From assembly GCA_032718475.1 (NCBI GenBank), contig JAUCBJ010005402.1, positions 1 through 43,485 of the forward strand: DNA of 43,485 bases. The letters are read 5' to 3'. The translations under genes were made by a program, and so were the position numbers. Each line of letters starts with the position of its first letter. Positions within the stretch are counted from its first letter, which is position 1. The notes below the pieces were generated by a model. That model saw only the letters and a program-made list of their open reading frames with translations. It was not told where the DNA came from and did no database searches. Positions 10,616 through 20,207 of the stretch are shown in pieces. This stretch comes from Nemertoderma westbladi (lineage: Eukaryota; Xenacoelomorpha; Nemertodermatida; Nemertodermatidae).

Positions 10616-11619
10616 CTGAGTAAAAAACATATAACCGACAGCCATTCATTAATTATAATATATATATCAACTAAAAAATGACATGATAGGCCTTTTGCTA
10701 TAGAATGGCGCAGACCCAAAAACAAAGCAGCTGCTTTCCGCCAGTTATTTTCAAGCTCGGCAATACTGGTCTCAAATCCAATGCCATTGTTGAGCAACAA
10801 GCTAAGATAATTGACTTACTGACACCACATTTTTAATCTTTGCACCAAGAAATATCAATTCGATCGGGCCAATAATTACTTTCTTACCTACCAGAGATTT
10901 ATGTAAAGCGGATAACTATGACTACTCATACAGACAGTACTACACCCCCAAAGGTGCCAACTGCCCCCTTTGCCCATTTTCGAAATTGGTCAATCTTTCA
11001 CCTTCGAACACCAACGGCGCCACACTGCTGACTGCCACCGTAATAATTTGCAACATAATTATTACTGGTTAAATTTGAATTCAATTTAATGCGATTGAAC
11101 CATGAGTAAAAGATTGTAAAAGACAGGCAGGTCTTCCGGCGATATCAGTGGCTAATATATTATTTACACATATAATTTTTATGCCTCTTTTTTTTACTTT
11201 TCTTGCCCTTTTATTCGTTTATTATTTAATTCCTGTATTTTTGTTGCTTATCTGCCTCTTTTTTTTACACCTTACTGCCTTACTACCTACCGGTATAAAT
11301 AGGCCTACTGCCTGCCTCTAGACCAGACCACATTCCTGCATTCCGGCGTTACTTTAAGGACTAACGTGTTTCAGGGCCCCCACCTGCAGACCTGCAGTAG
11401 ACTTACAGTACTGCAGTAAAAGTAAAACTCCGATACTGTACCGGTACCAGAAGCAGAGGCCCCGCCTTGTCAGTCTTGTGGAAGCAAGCTGACTGTATCG
11501 TTGTTTCAACTGTTTATAATTGTCATTCTACAGCTGCGTACCGGTACCTATTCACTGCCTCATATTGTTGGTTATAGTATAGAGAGATAGTGACTACTGA
11601 CTGTGTGACCATATGGTTT
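10616..11619. other. No gene recognised (predicted intron)
   Basis: A T-rich stretch with TGCCTCTTTTTTTT motifs at 11180-11270 has loosely complementary AAAGAGGCAAAAAAG text at 12270-12350. These might be the ends of an old ~1.2-kb element, but the match is low-complexity. A 76-residue minus-strand frame at 10570-10800 overlaps the exon above in another frame and has no support. Confidence 0.4.
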
Positions 11620-11835
11620 CCCTCAATTGGTAAAGTTTATTGTTTTGGTTAGAAAAGCCCGCCTCAGTAACCTGCTCCTTTCTCTCAATTAGTAAAGTGA
11701 TCGTTTATTGTTTTGGTTAGAAAAGCCCGCCTCTGTAACCTGCTCATTTCCCTCAATCGGTAAAGCGGCCGTTTACTGTTTTGGTTAGAAAAGCTTGCCT
11801 CTGTAACCTGCTCCTTTCCCTCAATTGGTTTATGA
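11620..11835. repeat. Tandem repeat, three copies of a 61-68-bp unit
   Basis: Units share CCCTCAATTGGTAAAG, then GTTTATTGTTTTGGTTAGAA and AAGCCCGCCTCTGTAACCTG. Unit starts fall near 11623, 11684, 11752 and, partially, 11819. The first unit lacks a 7-bp segment carried by the others. Non-coding. Confidence 0.85.
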
Positions 11836-11999
11836 CGTGTGGTACCTAAAATTTATGAAAATGTTTTTTTAATGTTTCCTAAAATATGCGGCAGGCGGTT
11901 TAGGGCCTATATATAAAAGAGTTTCATATAACGGTTCCCAAAGTCATTATACCCAAAAAAAATTATATTACAGTAGTATTTTACTAATTAGTAAGTATG

Positions 12000-12245
12000 C
12001 CTACTGTATTTTACGTATGTTTCTAATTTGTGATAATATTAATTGATATGTGATTGTGATCAGTTTTTCTTAGTTGTATTTTACTGTAATTTGTGATAAT
12101 AAATATAAAAGATACGTGACTGTGATCAGTTTTTCTATTATTGATAAGAATGTAGCATAGCAATACATTATGTTACTACTGTATTTTGTGATAATGATAA
12201 TAAATATAAATGATACCAGGATACGTGACTGTGATCAGTTTTTCA
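12000..12245. repeat. Short AT-rich tandem repeat, three diverged copies
   Basis: Three segments end in GTGACTGTGATCAGTTTTTC or a close variant (near 12068, 12133 and 12243). Each is preceded by TAATTTGTGATAAT and an ATAAATATAAA-like stretch. Spacing is about 65-110 bp. No coding potential. Confidence 0.75.
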
Positions 12246-12432
12246 AGCAGTCTCGGTGAACTCTCAATTAAAGAGGCAAGAAAAGCAATTAAAGAGGCAA
12301 AAAAGCAATTAAAAAATGTAACTTAAAAAAAGAGGCCAAAAAGTAAAAAAAGAGCCACGAAAAATAACTGCCTATTATTTATTAGAAACAAAACTAACAT
12401 GTTTAGTTAAAATTGATAAACTAATTAGTTAC

Positions 12433-12709
12433 GTAGGATAAAGTATAACGAGTATAACAAACTTGTTTCCGGGAGATTATCTCTAACATATTGTGCACCA
12501 TGCCGTCCCTCGTACCCCTCCCGCGCCTCCACTATATTATGTCCTTCCAGTGAGTAATACTTCGCATTTAACTCACTAAGATCACCTTCACGACCGGGGA
12601 CGACATTGAATCCCCTATCGGGATAAGCCGCCTCTCCTCCGTTCCCAAACCGACTGTCGTATTTCACCTCGTCTGAAGGAGACACCCGTCGCTGCTTCCC
12701 ATTGTACGC
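12433..12709 (-). CDS. Candidate internal exon of the host gene (5' splice site ambiguous)
   Basis: A 3' splice site on the minus strand (ATTAACTTAG before GCGTACAATGG) opens a frame of about 92 residues with AYNGKQRRVSPSDEVKYDSR, GFNVVPGREGDLSELN and YYSLEGHNIVEAREGYEG. Two 5' splice sites are possible, TAC|GTAACT at 12433 and ACAA|GTTTGT at 12463. Both leave phase 1, as the exon at 10467-10615 requires. Entry phase 0 matches the candidate exon at 33242-33406. The protein segment is charged and probably disordered; no family is recognised. Confidence 0.45.
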
Positions 12710-12904
12710 CTAAGTTAATTAATGAATAAGTTATGAATAATAATGTAGGAGGTAGGAGAGAAACAAATAGCATAATTAATATCGTATTACGATGAATGTA
12801 AGAATTAGTACCAGTATAGTTAAATAATAGATAAGAGAACGTATTTCACATTACAGAATAAACTTCTAGAACTAAAGTAATCAGCGGTATAACAAATTAT
12901 ATTA

Positions 12905-13230
12905 CACCATGATCCGTAACATACTGTAATTTTGTGATGACACAGACCCCCCCCCCTCACCCCCCACCCCCTTCTATAAATAATCTTAATCATATTGCTT
13001 GAAATTAGAAACACAACTAGTTCAACTCACCGTGGTTGACCCCATGAAGCCGGAATTTTCTATTTCGCCTTTAAATTTTTTTATAAGCGTTTTAAAAAAG
13101 TGTCTTTTGCGAAATCGCACCCACCGTATCGTGGCCATTCTTCGCATTAGACGTAATTGTTTCATATCAATAGAAAGCTTGCATTGCAAGGATTCCAAAT
13201 ATGTAATAATAATAACAATATCTGGATTTC
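12905..13230 (-). mobile_element. Copy of the GTGAGTTGAACTAGTT hairpin-repeat family (left boundary of the Pao block)
   Basis: This segment matches the reverse complement of 34060-34340 along most of its length. Shared text includes CACAACTAGTTCAACTCACC, CATGAAGCCGGAATTTTC, a TTGCGAAATCGCAC-like stretch, GAAAGCTTGCATTG and CAAATATGTAATAA, plus the C-rich run after TGATGACAC. Another end of the same family lies at 19945-20060 in the opposite orientation. The BEL/Pao frame reads into it at its 3' end (terminal residues near 13022-13110), so those last residues are not retroelement protein. Confidence 0.7.
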
Positions 13231-13274
13231 TTTGAGAAACAGCTGAGAAATAGACGTTCAAAGATTGCAAGAAT

Positions 13275-13500
13275 TTGTCTGGTGGAAAATCTGGAGAGAT
13301 GTCCGGTAGACAATCTGTCGAAAGATCCATGAAACAATCTGGCGAAAAGTCCGGCGAACAATCTGGTGGACAGTCTGGTGAACAATCTGGGGAAACATCT
13401 GATGAAGTCTTTCGCGGAACATCCAGCGAAAGATTCGTTGGTACGTCTGGTAGAATGTCTGGTGAGACGTCTGGCGTAATGTCTGGTGGAGTGTCCAGGA
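13275..13500. repeat. 12-bp minisatellite inside the Pao pol frame
   Basis: About 19 degenerate 12-bp units of the type CAATCTGGTGGA lie in frame. On the minus strand they encode four-residue repeats of the Ser-Pro-Asp-Cys/Phe/Ile type (for example SPDCSPDCPPDC). They follow the RNase H region and are unlike conserved Pao pol sequence. Confidence 0.8.
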
Positions 13501-15464
13501 TATTAGACTTGCCTTGTCCTTGTTTTTTCCTGACCTTGGCGCTAGCCTTCACTTTCGACTTGACCACAGTGTCGGGTTTTATCTCGGCACCTTCCGGAAT
13601 GGTGTTCGATGTCGCGTCGAATAACGGCGGCCATTCATCCGATGGTCGTTGTAGGAAGTCGGGTCCTTGAAGCCAAAAGGACTTATTGTCTGGTCTGCAG
13701 AAGTCTATGGGCATCATCCCCCGTGACGCAATGTCAGCCGGTTTTAGTTTCCCTGGGCAGTGACGCCAGTCCTGTTTGAGCGACCTGTCTAGTATTTCAG
13801 CCCGTCTGTTAGCTACGAAGGTTTTGAACTGAAACGTTTCGTTGTTAATGTACCAAAGCACCAACGTAGCGTCAGTCCAATGGGTAACCTTTAAATTAGC
13901 TTCCAGCTCGCGCTGAACTAGACTGATGATTTTGGTAGATATCATCCCGGCCTGAAGCTCTCCTCGAGGTACTGCCATATACTTCAAAGGCATTGTCTTA
14001 GCTCTTGGATAAAGTAATAAATGACACCTCATAACTGTCCGATGTCACCTGTCTGCGTAGGGATAAAGTAACCCCCAGTCCATCCTTGCTAGCATCCCTG
14101 AAGCTGTGTAGCTCCAGATCTGCAGGAAAGGTGGAAAGTAAGGGAAATATACCCTTGGGATGGTATAGTCCTGTAGGAGTGGCAACTGTGACTCCCACCC
14201 CTCCATTGTTCGGCCAGCTTTTCTGGAACGGGATTATCCCACTCCAGTCCGGCTTGCCAAATGCTGCGGAGTATGATCCTTGCGTGTAGGATCACTGGGC
14301 TAATGAAGCACAGAGGGTCATACAAACGACTTATTGTCGACAGGCAGGTTCTCTTAGTGAGAGGCCTTGTCTGGTCGTTTGTTTTTACGCGCACCCTAAA
14401 GTTGTCTGTGTTTGGGTCCCAACTAAGTCCTAGGAGTTTGGTCGTGGGCAGAGGTTCTAAGTCAAGGTCCAGTGCACGTGCACCTCCGCTACGGTCAATG
14501 GGGTCAAAGGAGTTCAATAGCTCGGGGTTGTTGGAGGCGAATTGGGTGAGTTGAAAGCCCCCTTCTGCGAGACAGTTCTGGAGCTGGTGTGCTATGGTTG
14601 TAGCACGCTCCAGAGTGTCGCAACTCTTGAGGCCGTCATCCACATAAAAATCCCTCTCCACTGTCCGAACTACGCGTTAGTCTAAGGCTGTCTGCTTTAG
14701 GGCGTACATGGTACAGTTTGGGCTGTCCCTGGCCCCGAAAACTCTAACCTGCATTTGATAGGTTTCTGGTGGAAGGTTTAAATTTCCATCCAGGTACCAT
14801 AAGAACCTCAAACTGTCCTTGTCCCGCTCCAATGCTTGAACCTGGTGGAACATGGCTTCTACGTCACTGGTGAAGGCCACCTTGCGTTGTCTAAAACGCA
14901 TCAGGACCCCCATGAGGTAATTGTTCATATTGGGCCCGTCCATCAATTCGATATTCATAGACATCCCTTGGTAAAAGGCGGCGCAGTCATTCACGACGTG
15001 CACTTTACCAGGTTTGTCTGGATGCCGCACGAAATGATGTGGCAGGTAATATGTCTGGTCCGTGGTTACCTCAGGGTTTGTCATCCTGATAGCGTATCCC
15101 TTTTGGAGATACGTCTGAAGCTGCGCGTTGTATTGCATATGGGCCGTCTAATCATGTAATAAACGCTGCCGTATCGACTTAAGTCGTTTTAATACAAGTG
15201 GCTATTTATTGATGAGCTTGGGTTGTCCATGGCGCCACAACATCCCAACCTCGAAGTGGCCATTCGTGGTCTGGCGAATTGTATCCTTCATAATCTTTAA
15301 AGACCGTTTCTCCTGTTCTGACATAGCACTCTCGTGACTAACTGGTTCTGGCGTGCCCTGTTCCAACCATTTAATGTTATTATCAGTCAATTGTTTGTCA
15401 AGCGCCGCTTGCACTGCGCCATGGTCCTCGTCTATGTCATCATTCGATACTGTGGGTAGTGACA

Positions 15465-15660
15465 ATGTGGCCGGTAGGCTCGCAAGCCTTCTGGTGTCAC
15501 TAGTCGGCATTGAAACGCTGTGAGGCAGTTCGACAACCTTTGGATCTATCGGTAGGCTCGCAAGCCTTCCAAGATCCTCGACCAGTGTCGAAACGTTGTG
15601 GAATGGCTCGACGACCTTTGGATCTATCGGTAGGCTCGCAAGCCTTCCAAGATCCTCATT
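15465..15660. repeat. 78-bp in-frame tandem repeat inside the Pao linker
   Basis: GGTAGGCTCGCAAGCCTT occurs near 15472, 15551 and 15629. The last two copies share the full 78-bp unit, including ACCTTTGGATCTATC. On the minus strand it reads as 26-residue repeats with GRLASLPIDPKVVE. Being 3n it preserved the frame when it expanded. Confidence 0.9.
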
Positions 15661-15972
15661 TGTCATCTATACATACACCATGTCAACCCTTTGGTCTTCG
15701 GTAGTCGATACAACCTGTTTCGCTGCAAGTAGCTGTAAGGTAAAGGTTTGTATGGTCTCCTCTAGGTCAGTTACGTCTGTGTCTGTAGCGACGCAAGTCT
15801 GTTGTTGTACTGACTGTACAGTAGGACCACAAGAACGTGAGGGAGAATTCACTAATGTAGTAGTTAACAAACTACATGTACTCAGTACGTCATCATCCTG
15901 ATCACTTACCTCTAGTGAACACTACTACTACTACTACTACTAGGATCGGCATGCTGCATTGCAGCTGCATTT

Positions 15973-18450
15973 TTAAGAATGCTGTGCCGGCTTGTCAACA
16001 AAATTGCACCGCCACAACTCCCTATCACCCATGACATTTGCTAGATCATCCGCATCTTTAAGGCCAGTGTCCTTTAAGATGCGTCTCAAGAAAGTCATGG
16101 GCTGTCCACCATGCTTATTCACTCCATGAGGCTGCCAAAGTACAAGATTATGCACTGGCTGGTCCTCACGGCGAAAGCAATGTCCTGCAAAGCGGAGGCG
16201 ATTTTGTTCTAGTGTCAAGCTTGGGGGAACCAATGAGACACCTCCAATGTTATATAGTGTCTGGTTGGAGATGTGTGCATTGTACTTGACACAATGAACC
16301 CGGCGTAGCATTCTTGTGAATGTGCCATCCAGAGATTTGGTGTCCTCAGCAGTTAGAGCCCAGCATGGACTCCCGTAGAGGAGTACTGGAACTACTGCTG
16401 CTCTAAATAATCGGACCTTAAGTTTCCGATTAATTCTCGGTGACTTCCAAATCCTGGAAAGCCTATTCAAGGCTGCCCATGCCTTTCCCTTACGTATTCG
16501 AAGGTCCTCACCTGACTTCCGGATCCATGATCCCAGGTAACAGAAGTGGTCCACATGCTCAAGCATACCATCCTTTGAGCTTATGCTCATCCGATCAGAG
16601 ACTTGCTGAGGACTTTCAAAGTTAACTGTCAGAATTTTGGTCTTTCTGGAGTTAATAAAAAGACCAACACTAGAAGCAGCATGTTCTAATGAGCTGAGGA
16701 GCCGTTGGGCTCCCTCTAATGATTCAGAGAGTACTCCTAAGTCATCAGCAAAGTCTAGATCAGTTAGGTACTTGGCAGGATTTCCTCGACTTCTGGAGCC
16801 AGTACGTGGAGTTATCATCACCCCATCATCATTATGATGATCTAAGGACATGCGTAGAACATAGTCAACCACAATAATGAACAAGAATGGTGCAAGTGTG
16901 TCTCCTTGGAGGACGCCCCATAACACTTCAAATAGTTCTGTGTCACCGTCAACAGTAGACACAAATGTTGTCGAACCATCGTATACTGATCTGATTGCTG
17001 CAATAATTTCATCCGGAATCCCATATAATGAAAGTATGCTGAACATACGTGAGCGAGAGACTGAATCAAAGGCCTTGAAGAAGTCAACAAAGATAACAGC
17101 CAGATGCCTGTCTTTCTTTTTTGATAATTCTTCAATTATCCTTCTAAGTGCCAAAATGGGCTCCATGGTCCCACGACCTTTACGGAACCCATTCTGATTT
17201 CCATGGAGCAGTCTCTCAATGGGATCCCTAATGCGATTTAATAGAATCCTATTGTATAGCTTTGCAGCAATCGAGATCAATGAGATTCCCCGAAAAGAAC
17301 CATAGAGTGTTAGGTTGCCCTTCTTGGGAACTGGCACCAACTTATTTGTTTTCATTTCTTGTGGGACTCTTGTTGTACGGTACATGTCTACTATGATGGG
17401 ATAGATGAGCTTTAAACACTCAGGTATTTTAAAGACCTCAGGGGGAACACCATATACTCCACTGGCACGATTGGTCTTAATGCTCTTTGCAGCAGCCTTC
17501 ACTTCTGCAAAGGAGATATCGCCAATGGGAATATCTGGGAGTACAGACTCAGACACCTTTACTTCTATAAAGTTTTCAGGCAATACCCTGTCATTATTGA
17601 GGAGCTTTTCAAAGTGGGCTTTCCAACCATTGAGGCGATCGGCTGGTGATTCAGCCTTAACCTTGGTGGTTGGTTGGCTTTTCCGCCCAGTAAGCAGATT
17701 GATCGATTTCCATGCCTGGGATGATTGCCTGCTGTCGTCAGCATCATTGATGGCATCAACCTGTTGGTTTATTAGCTCCTGTAGATTAACAGAGTACTGC
17801 CTGTTCAGTGACCTAGATGCAGCCTTAACTGCATTCTTGGCCGCTGTAGTCTGTTTGAATCGGGACTCTTTCTGCGCCATATGAAGGTCATTTCGGCACT
17901 TTTGAATTTTGTTGTCAGTCCAGGGGGCCCTTTTCCTGTTTCGAGGGTATACAGGAACTGTTTCTGCTGCTGCTAACTTAACTGCTTCTGTAAAGGCAGT
18001 ATAGCCCTCACAGTGATCTGCCGCCTCAGAGGCAAGAGCCTCATACCTGTTGCTCAGCTGAAGTGTGAAGCTGGATCTAACACTTGGCTGTTGCAACAGA
18101 GAGGACCAGTCATGCCGCGGCAGGGCAGATTTCGTTGTTCTGCTAGCACGCAGACTAAGTCTTACCTTGGCCACAATAAGGCGGTGATCACTGGAGAAGG
18201 GTCGAAGTGTAAATGCATTACAGTCTTGTATAGAGCTCCTGTATTTCCTACGAAACAGAATATGGTCTATCTGGGACTTGTGACCACTGGGTCCACTAAT
18301 GAGTCTATAGCTTTCCAGTTCGCTTCTTGAACTGGGTTCCAGCCGAAAACAATCCATTTCCAGAGATAAAATCCTGAAGATGGACAGAATTTCGGTTAAC
18401 ACTATTGCTATAGACCCAGGGCGATGTAGGTGATTGATGCAGACTTGCAT
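15973..18450 (-). pseudogene. LINE family A reverse transcriptase part of ORF2
   Basis: From 18450 on the minus strand, about 825 residues. The first ~47 are probably out-of-frame sequence. Residues 49-95 hold the C-terminal endonuclease motifs (SGPSGHKSQIDHIL, SSDHRLIVAK). The reverse transcriptase follows: SGVYGVPPEVFK (330), KLVPVPKKGN (370), NQNGFRKGRGT (418-428), FVDFFKAFDSV with the first catalytic Asp at 456, GVLQGDTLAPFLF (512-524) and the FADD box at 567-570. A C-terminal region of cysteine/histidine pattern (HCVKYN, AGHCFRRED) ends the protein. The catalytic residues are intact. The only clear lesion is a frame change from the endonuclease near 18310, so the copy is fairly young. 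Confidence 0.85.
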
Positions 18451-19060
18451 TAAAGTCTCCCAGGAATGTTAAGAATGCATGCTGATCCACTCCATCAGTA
18501 GCTGCTTGTAGATTGTGGTAGAAATTTTCCACCTCCTCTACAGGGGCAACACTAGTTGGAGAGTAGCACACAATCAGAACCACCTTAGGAAACTTCTTAG
18601 CCAGTCTTCCAGAACATGAGAAGTGGCAACGGATGATGCGGTTAGAGATTTGGTCTATTTTGTCCAATGCTGCATGTGCAGTTGGATTCATCAATAGACC
18701 AATTCCACCATTGCCACTATCATCTGCTGACGCGAGGGCGAGTCGCCAACCGCCCCCCATGTCCTTAATCAGAGCCTCATCAGTCTGTCCAGTCTGCATT
18801 CGGTGCTCTTGAACACCCACTGCGCTAAGAGAAAGCTTATCTGCCAAGGCAGTCAGCTCACCTTGTCGCATTGGGAACCCGAGTGTTAGGGTGTTTACTG
18901 AGGCTAGTCTAGTGACTTGCCTCAAATTCACCAAAGGCTTTGTTGGTCGGGGTGGAACATGAGAGTAGCCTCCAACTCCAGAATCCCTCTCCCCATCACA
19001 ATCTGGCCTCCCTGGTGACCCAGGGTTTGGGCCAGAAAGGTCATCAGGAAAGGGACTCAA
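18305..19060 (-). pseudogene. LINE family A AP-endonuclease part of ORF2
   Basis: This frame encodes most of an apurinic/apyrimidinic-type endonuclease that nicks target DNA to prime reverse transcription. Landmarks are SVNTLTLG, VGVQEHRMQTG with the catalytic Glu, the GGIGLLMNPTAH strand, VVLIVCYSPTSVAP, FLGDFNASL and AGTQFKKRTGKL. It then runs into a stop at 18305 while the domain continues in the next frame (SQIDHIL, SDHRL), so one indel near 18310-18330 separates it from the reverse transcriptase. The first ~60 residues are Pro/Gly-rich and not conserved; the true start is unclear. Confidence 0.85.
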
Positions 19061-19689
19061 AGAATTGTTGACTGCTCTCTCTCCAGTAGGGGGTGAGAAA
19101 GGCAGCCGGTCAGGAGTTAACTGACGCCTGTGAGGCCGATTGTGTCTGGTAATTCCACTGGCCTCTGTGGCTGGACCTCCGCATTGCTAATGTAATCCAT
19201 AGTGGGGGTTGGGGGGTGCTTTTTTGCCGAGTCAGCTCTCGGGGCAAATACCACACCTTGGTTTGCCATTCCACAGGGTGGGTGTCGCAATGGAGTCAGA
19301 TATGAGGCCCATCACCCATATCTACTCTGGCGCACATGAACCACCATTGGCTGTTGCAGCTCATCTGCTGGGTCATGCCCTGTACCCTTGCTGCCAGGTG
19401 CAGGTCGCAGTGAAGTGCTCTCAAAGTGGACATGAGAACACTCTACTCCTGACCAGCCATTGGTAGATCACCATCTGCCTGGTCAGGCCATATACCCCTG
19501 CAGCCAAGTATATGGGTCCTTAATCCAGGACCAAGGGCGTCCTTATCCCAGAACGAAGGGGGTCCTAGTTACAGGACCAGATTTGCCCTAGTAAAAGGGG
19601 TCTATGCAGCTACAGGTGGCACCTCCTTTATGCTGCATGGAGGTGGCAAGTTTTCTTCATCAATGACCTAGAATACCTGACCTGACCTG

Positions 19690-19945
19690 GTCACACAGGC
19701 GCTCTACTATACCAACCTATGGGAAGTTCTACAAGCGTAAGGGTTGCCCGCTGTTACCACAGATGGGAGTGTCTCCCATACATGATGCAATTTGAACTGG
19801 TCTGTTCCAATCAACATTGCGATAGTTAACTGGACATTCCGGAATTCCGAGATGTTGGAAATACTTACGATCTTCTGGAGATTGCTCGATTTGTTCGATG
19901 CAGGCCATTTATTATATTTAATAAATACCGCAAAAAATAATAATA
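19690..19945 (-). pseudogene. BEL/Pao pol fragment upstream of RT, displaced by the LINE
   Basis: On the minus strand one frame gives SPEDRKYFQHLGIPE. An overlapping frame continues with NVQLTIAMLIGTDQFKLHHV and then GNPYACRT, followed out of frame by an IGW motif. This order is typical of the segment after the Pao aspartic protease, just upstream of RT: HL..I..F, LIGxD, PYAxRTxxGW. At least two frame changes are present (near 19845 and 19720). With the fragment at 13240-15905 it forms one Pao pol split by the LINE at 15921-19690. Confidence 0.65.
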
Positions 19946-20060
19946 CCGCAGGAAATTTCGCAAGAGACACTTTTTAAAACACCTACAAAAAAAATTAAAG
20001 GCGAAATCGAAAATTCCGGCTTCATGGTAACAACCACGGTGAGTTGAACTAGTTGTGAGT
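19945..20060 (+). mobile_element. Copy of the GTGAGTTGAACTAGTT module (right boundary of the Pao block)
   Basis: AGAGACACTTTTTAAAACAC, GGCGAAATCGAAAATTCCGG, CTTCATGG and ACCACGGTGAGTTGAACTAG match the reverse complement of 13010-13125 and the right end of the hairpin element at 34195-34270. It lies inverted relative to the copy at 12905-13230, so the whole Pao block sits between inverted module copies. Confidence 0.7.
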
Positions 20061-20207
20061 TTTGTGTATAATATAATTATAATATCTATTTTATTATGAT
20101 TGAAGAAATTTGATGTGATTTTTGTTTTAGAAAAAAATCTTCGAATTCGAGTTATTCTACCATTTCATTTGCGTATTATATAAATCTACGCTAAAATTGA
20201 TATAGTT
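20061..20207. other. Short AT-rich stretch, no gene
   Basis: AT-rich link between the module copy and the 27-bp array. Nothing recognised. Confidence 0.5.

Larger units (their letters stand above)
13240..15905 (-). pseudogene. BEL/Pao retrotransposon pol fragment (linker, RT, RNase H), inactivated
   Basis: Pol sequence of a BEL/Pao LTR retrotransposon. From its 5' side it holds a linker (LEETIQTF near 15760), the pre-RT segment (FEVGMLWRHGQPKL near 15220), and the reverse transcriptase with FTSDVEAMFHQV and ARDSPNCTMYAL. The catalytic YVDD follows near 14640 (FYVDDGLKSC), then the connection (STISRLYDPLCFISPV) and an RNase H-like part (HSFRDASKDG, VPRGELQAG, HWTDATLVLWYINN, PADIASRG). It is broken by an in-frame TAA at 14674-14676 just before YVDD and by frame changes near 14190 and 14010. 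No integrase, gag or LTR is seen. Two expansions interrupt it (13275-13500 and 15465-15660). The protease-side portion lies at 19690-19945, displaced by a LINE. Confidence 0.85.
15921..19690 (-). mobile_element. Near full-length APE-type non-LTR retrotransposon (LINE family A)
   Basis: The element runs on the minus strand from about 19690 (5' end estimated) to a trinucleotide tail, seen on the plus strand as (CTA)n at 15921-15943. It has a ~630-bp leader with no recognised product, then endonuclease and reverse transcriptase in one ORF2-like region. There is no poly(A); the 3' end is a (TAG)n tract just after a small palindrome. Size, single ORF and short-repeat tail resemble RTE-like LINEs, but the clade needs a tree. 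It interrupts a BEL/Pao pol. Other pieces of the family are at 12-160, 293-702 and 34826-34965. Confidence 0.85.

Noticed and set aside
13275-15901. Plus-strand frames opposite the Pao fragment
   Set aside because: They are antisense shadows of recognisable minus-strand pol sequence or of the 12-bp and 78-bp repeats.
16440-18330. Plus-strand frames opposite the LINE reverse transcriptase
   Set aside because: They are antisense shadows of a well-supported minus-strand protein.
19209-19466. 85-residue plus-strand frame
   Set aside because: It lies in the LINE leader region, antisense to the element, with no recognised domain.
13022-20060. Flanking module copies as LTRs of the Pao element
   Set aside because: They are inverted relative to each other and are shared with a small hairpin element; LTRs would be direct repeats.
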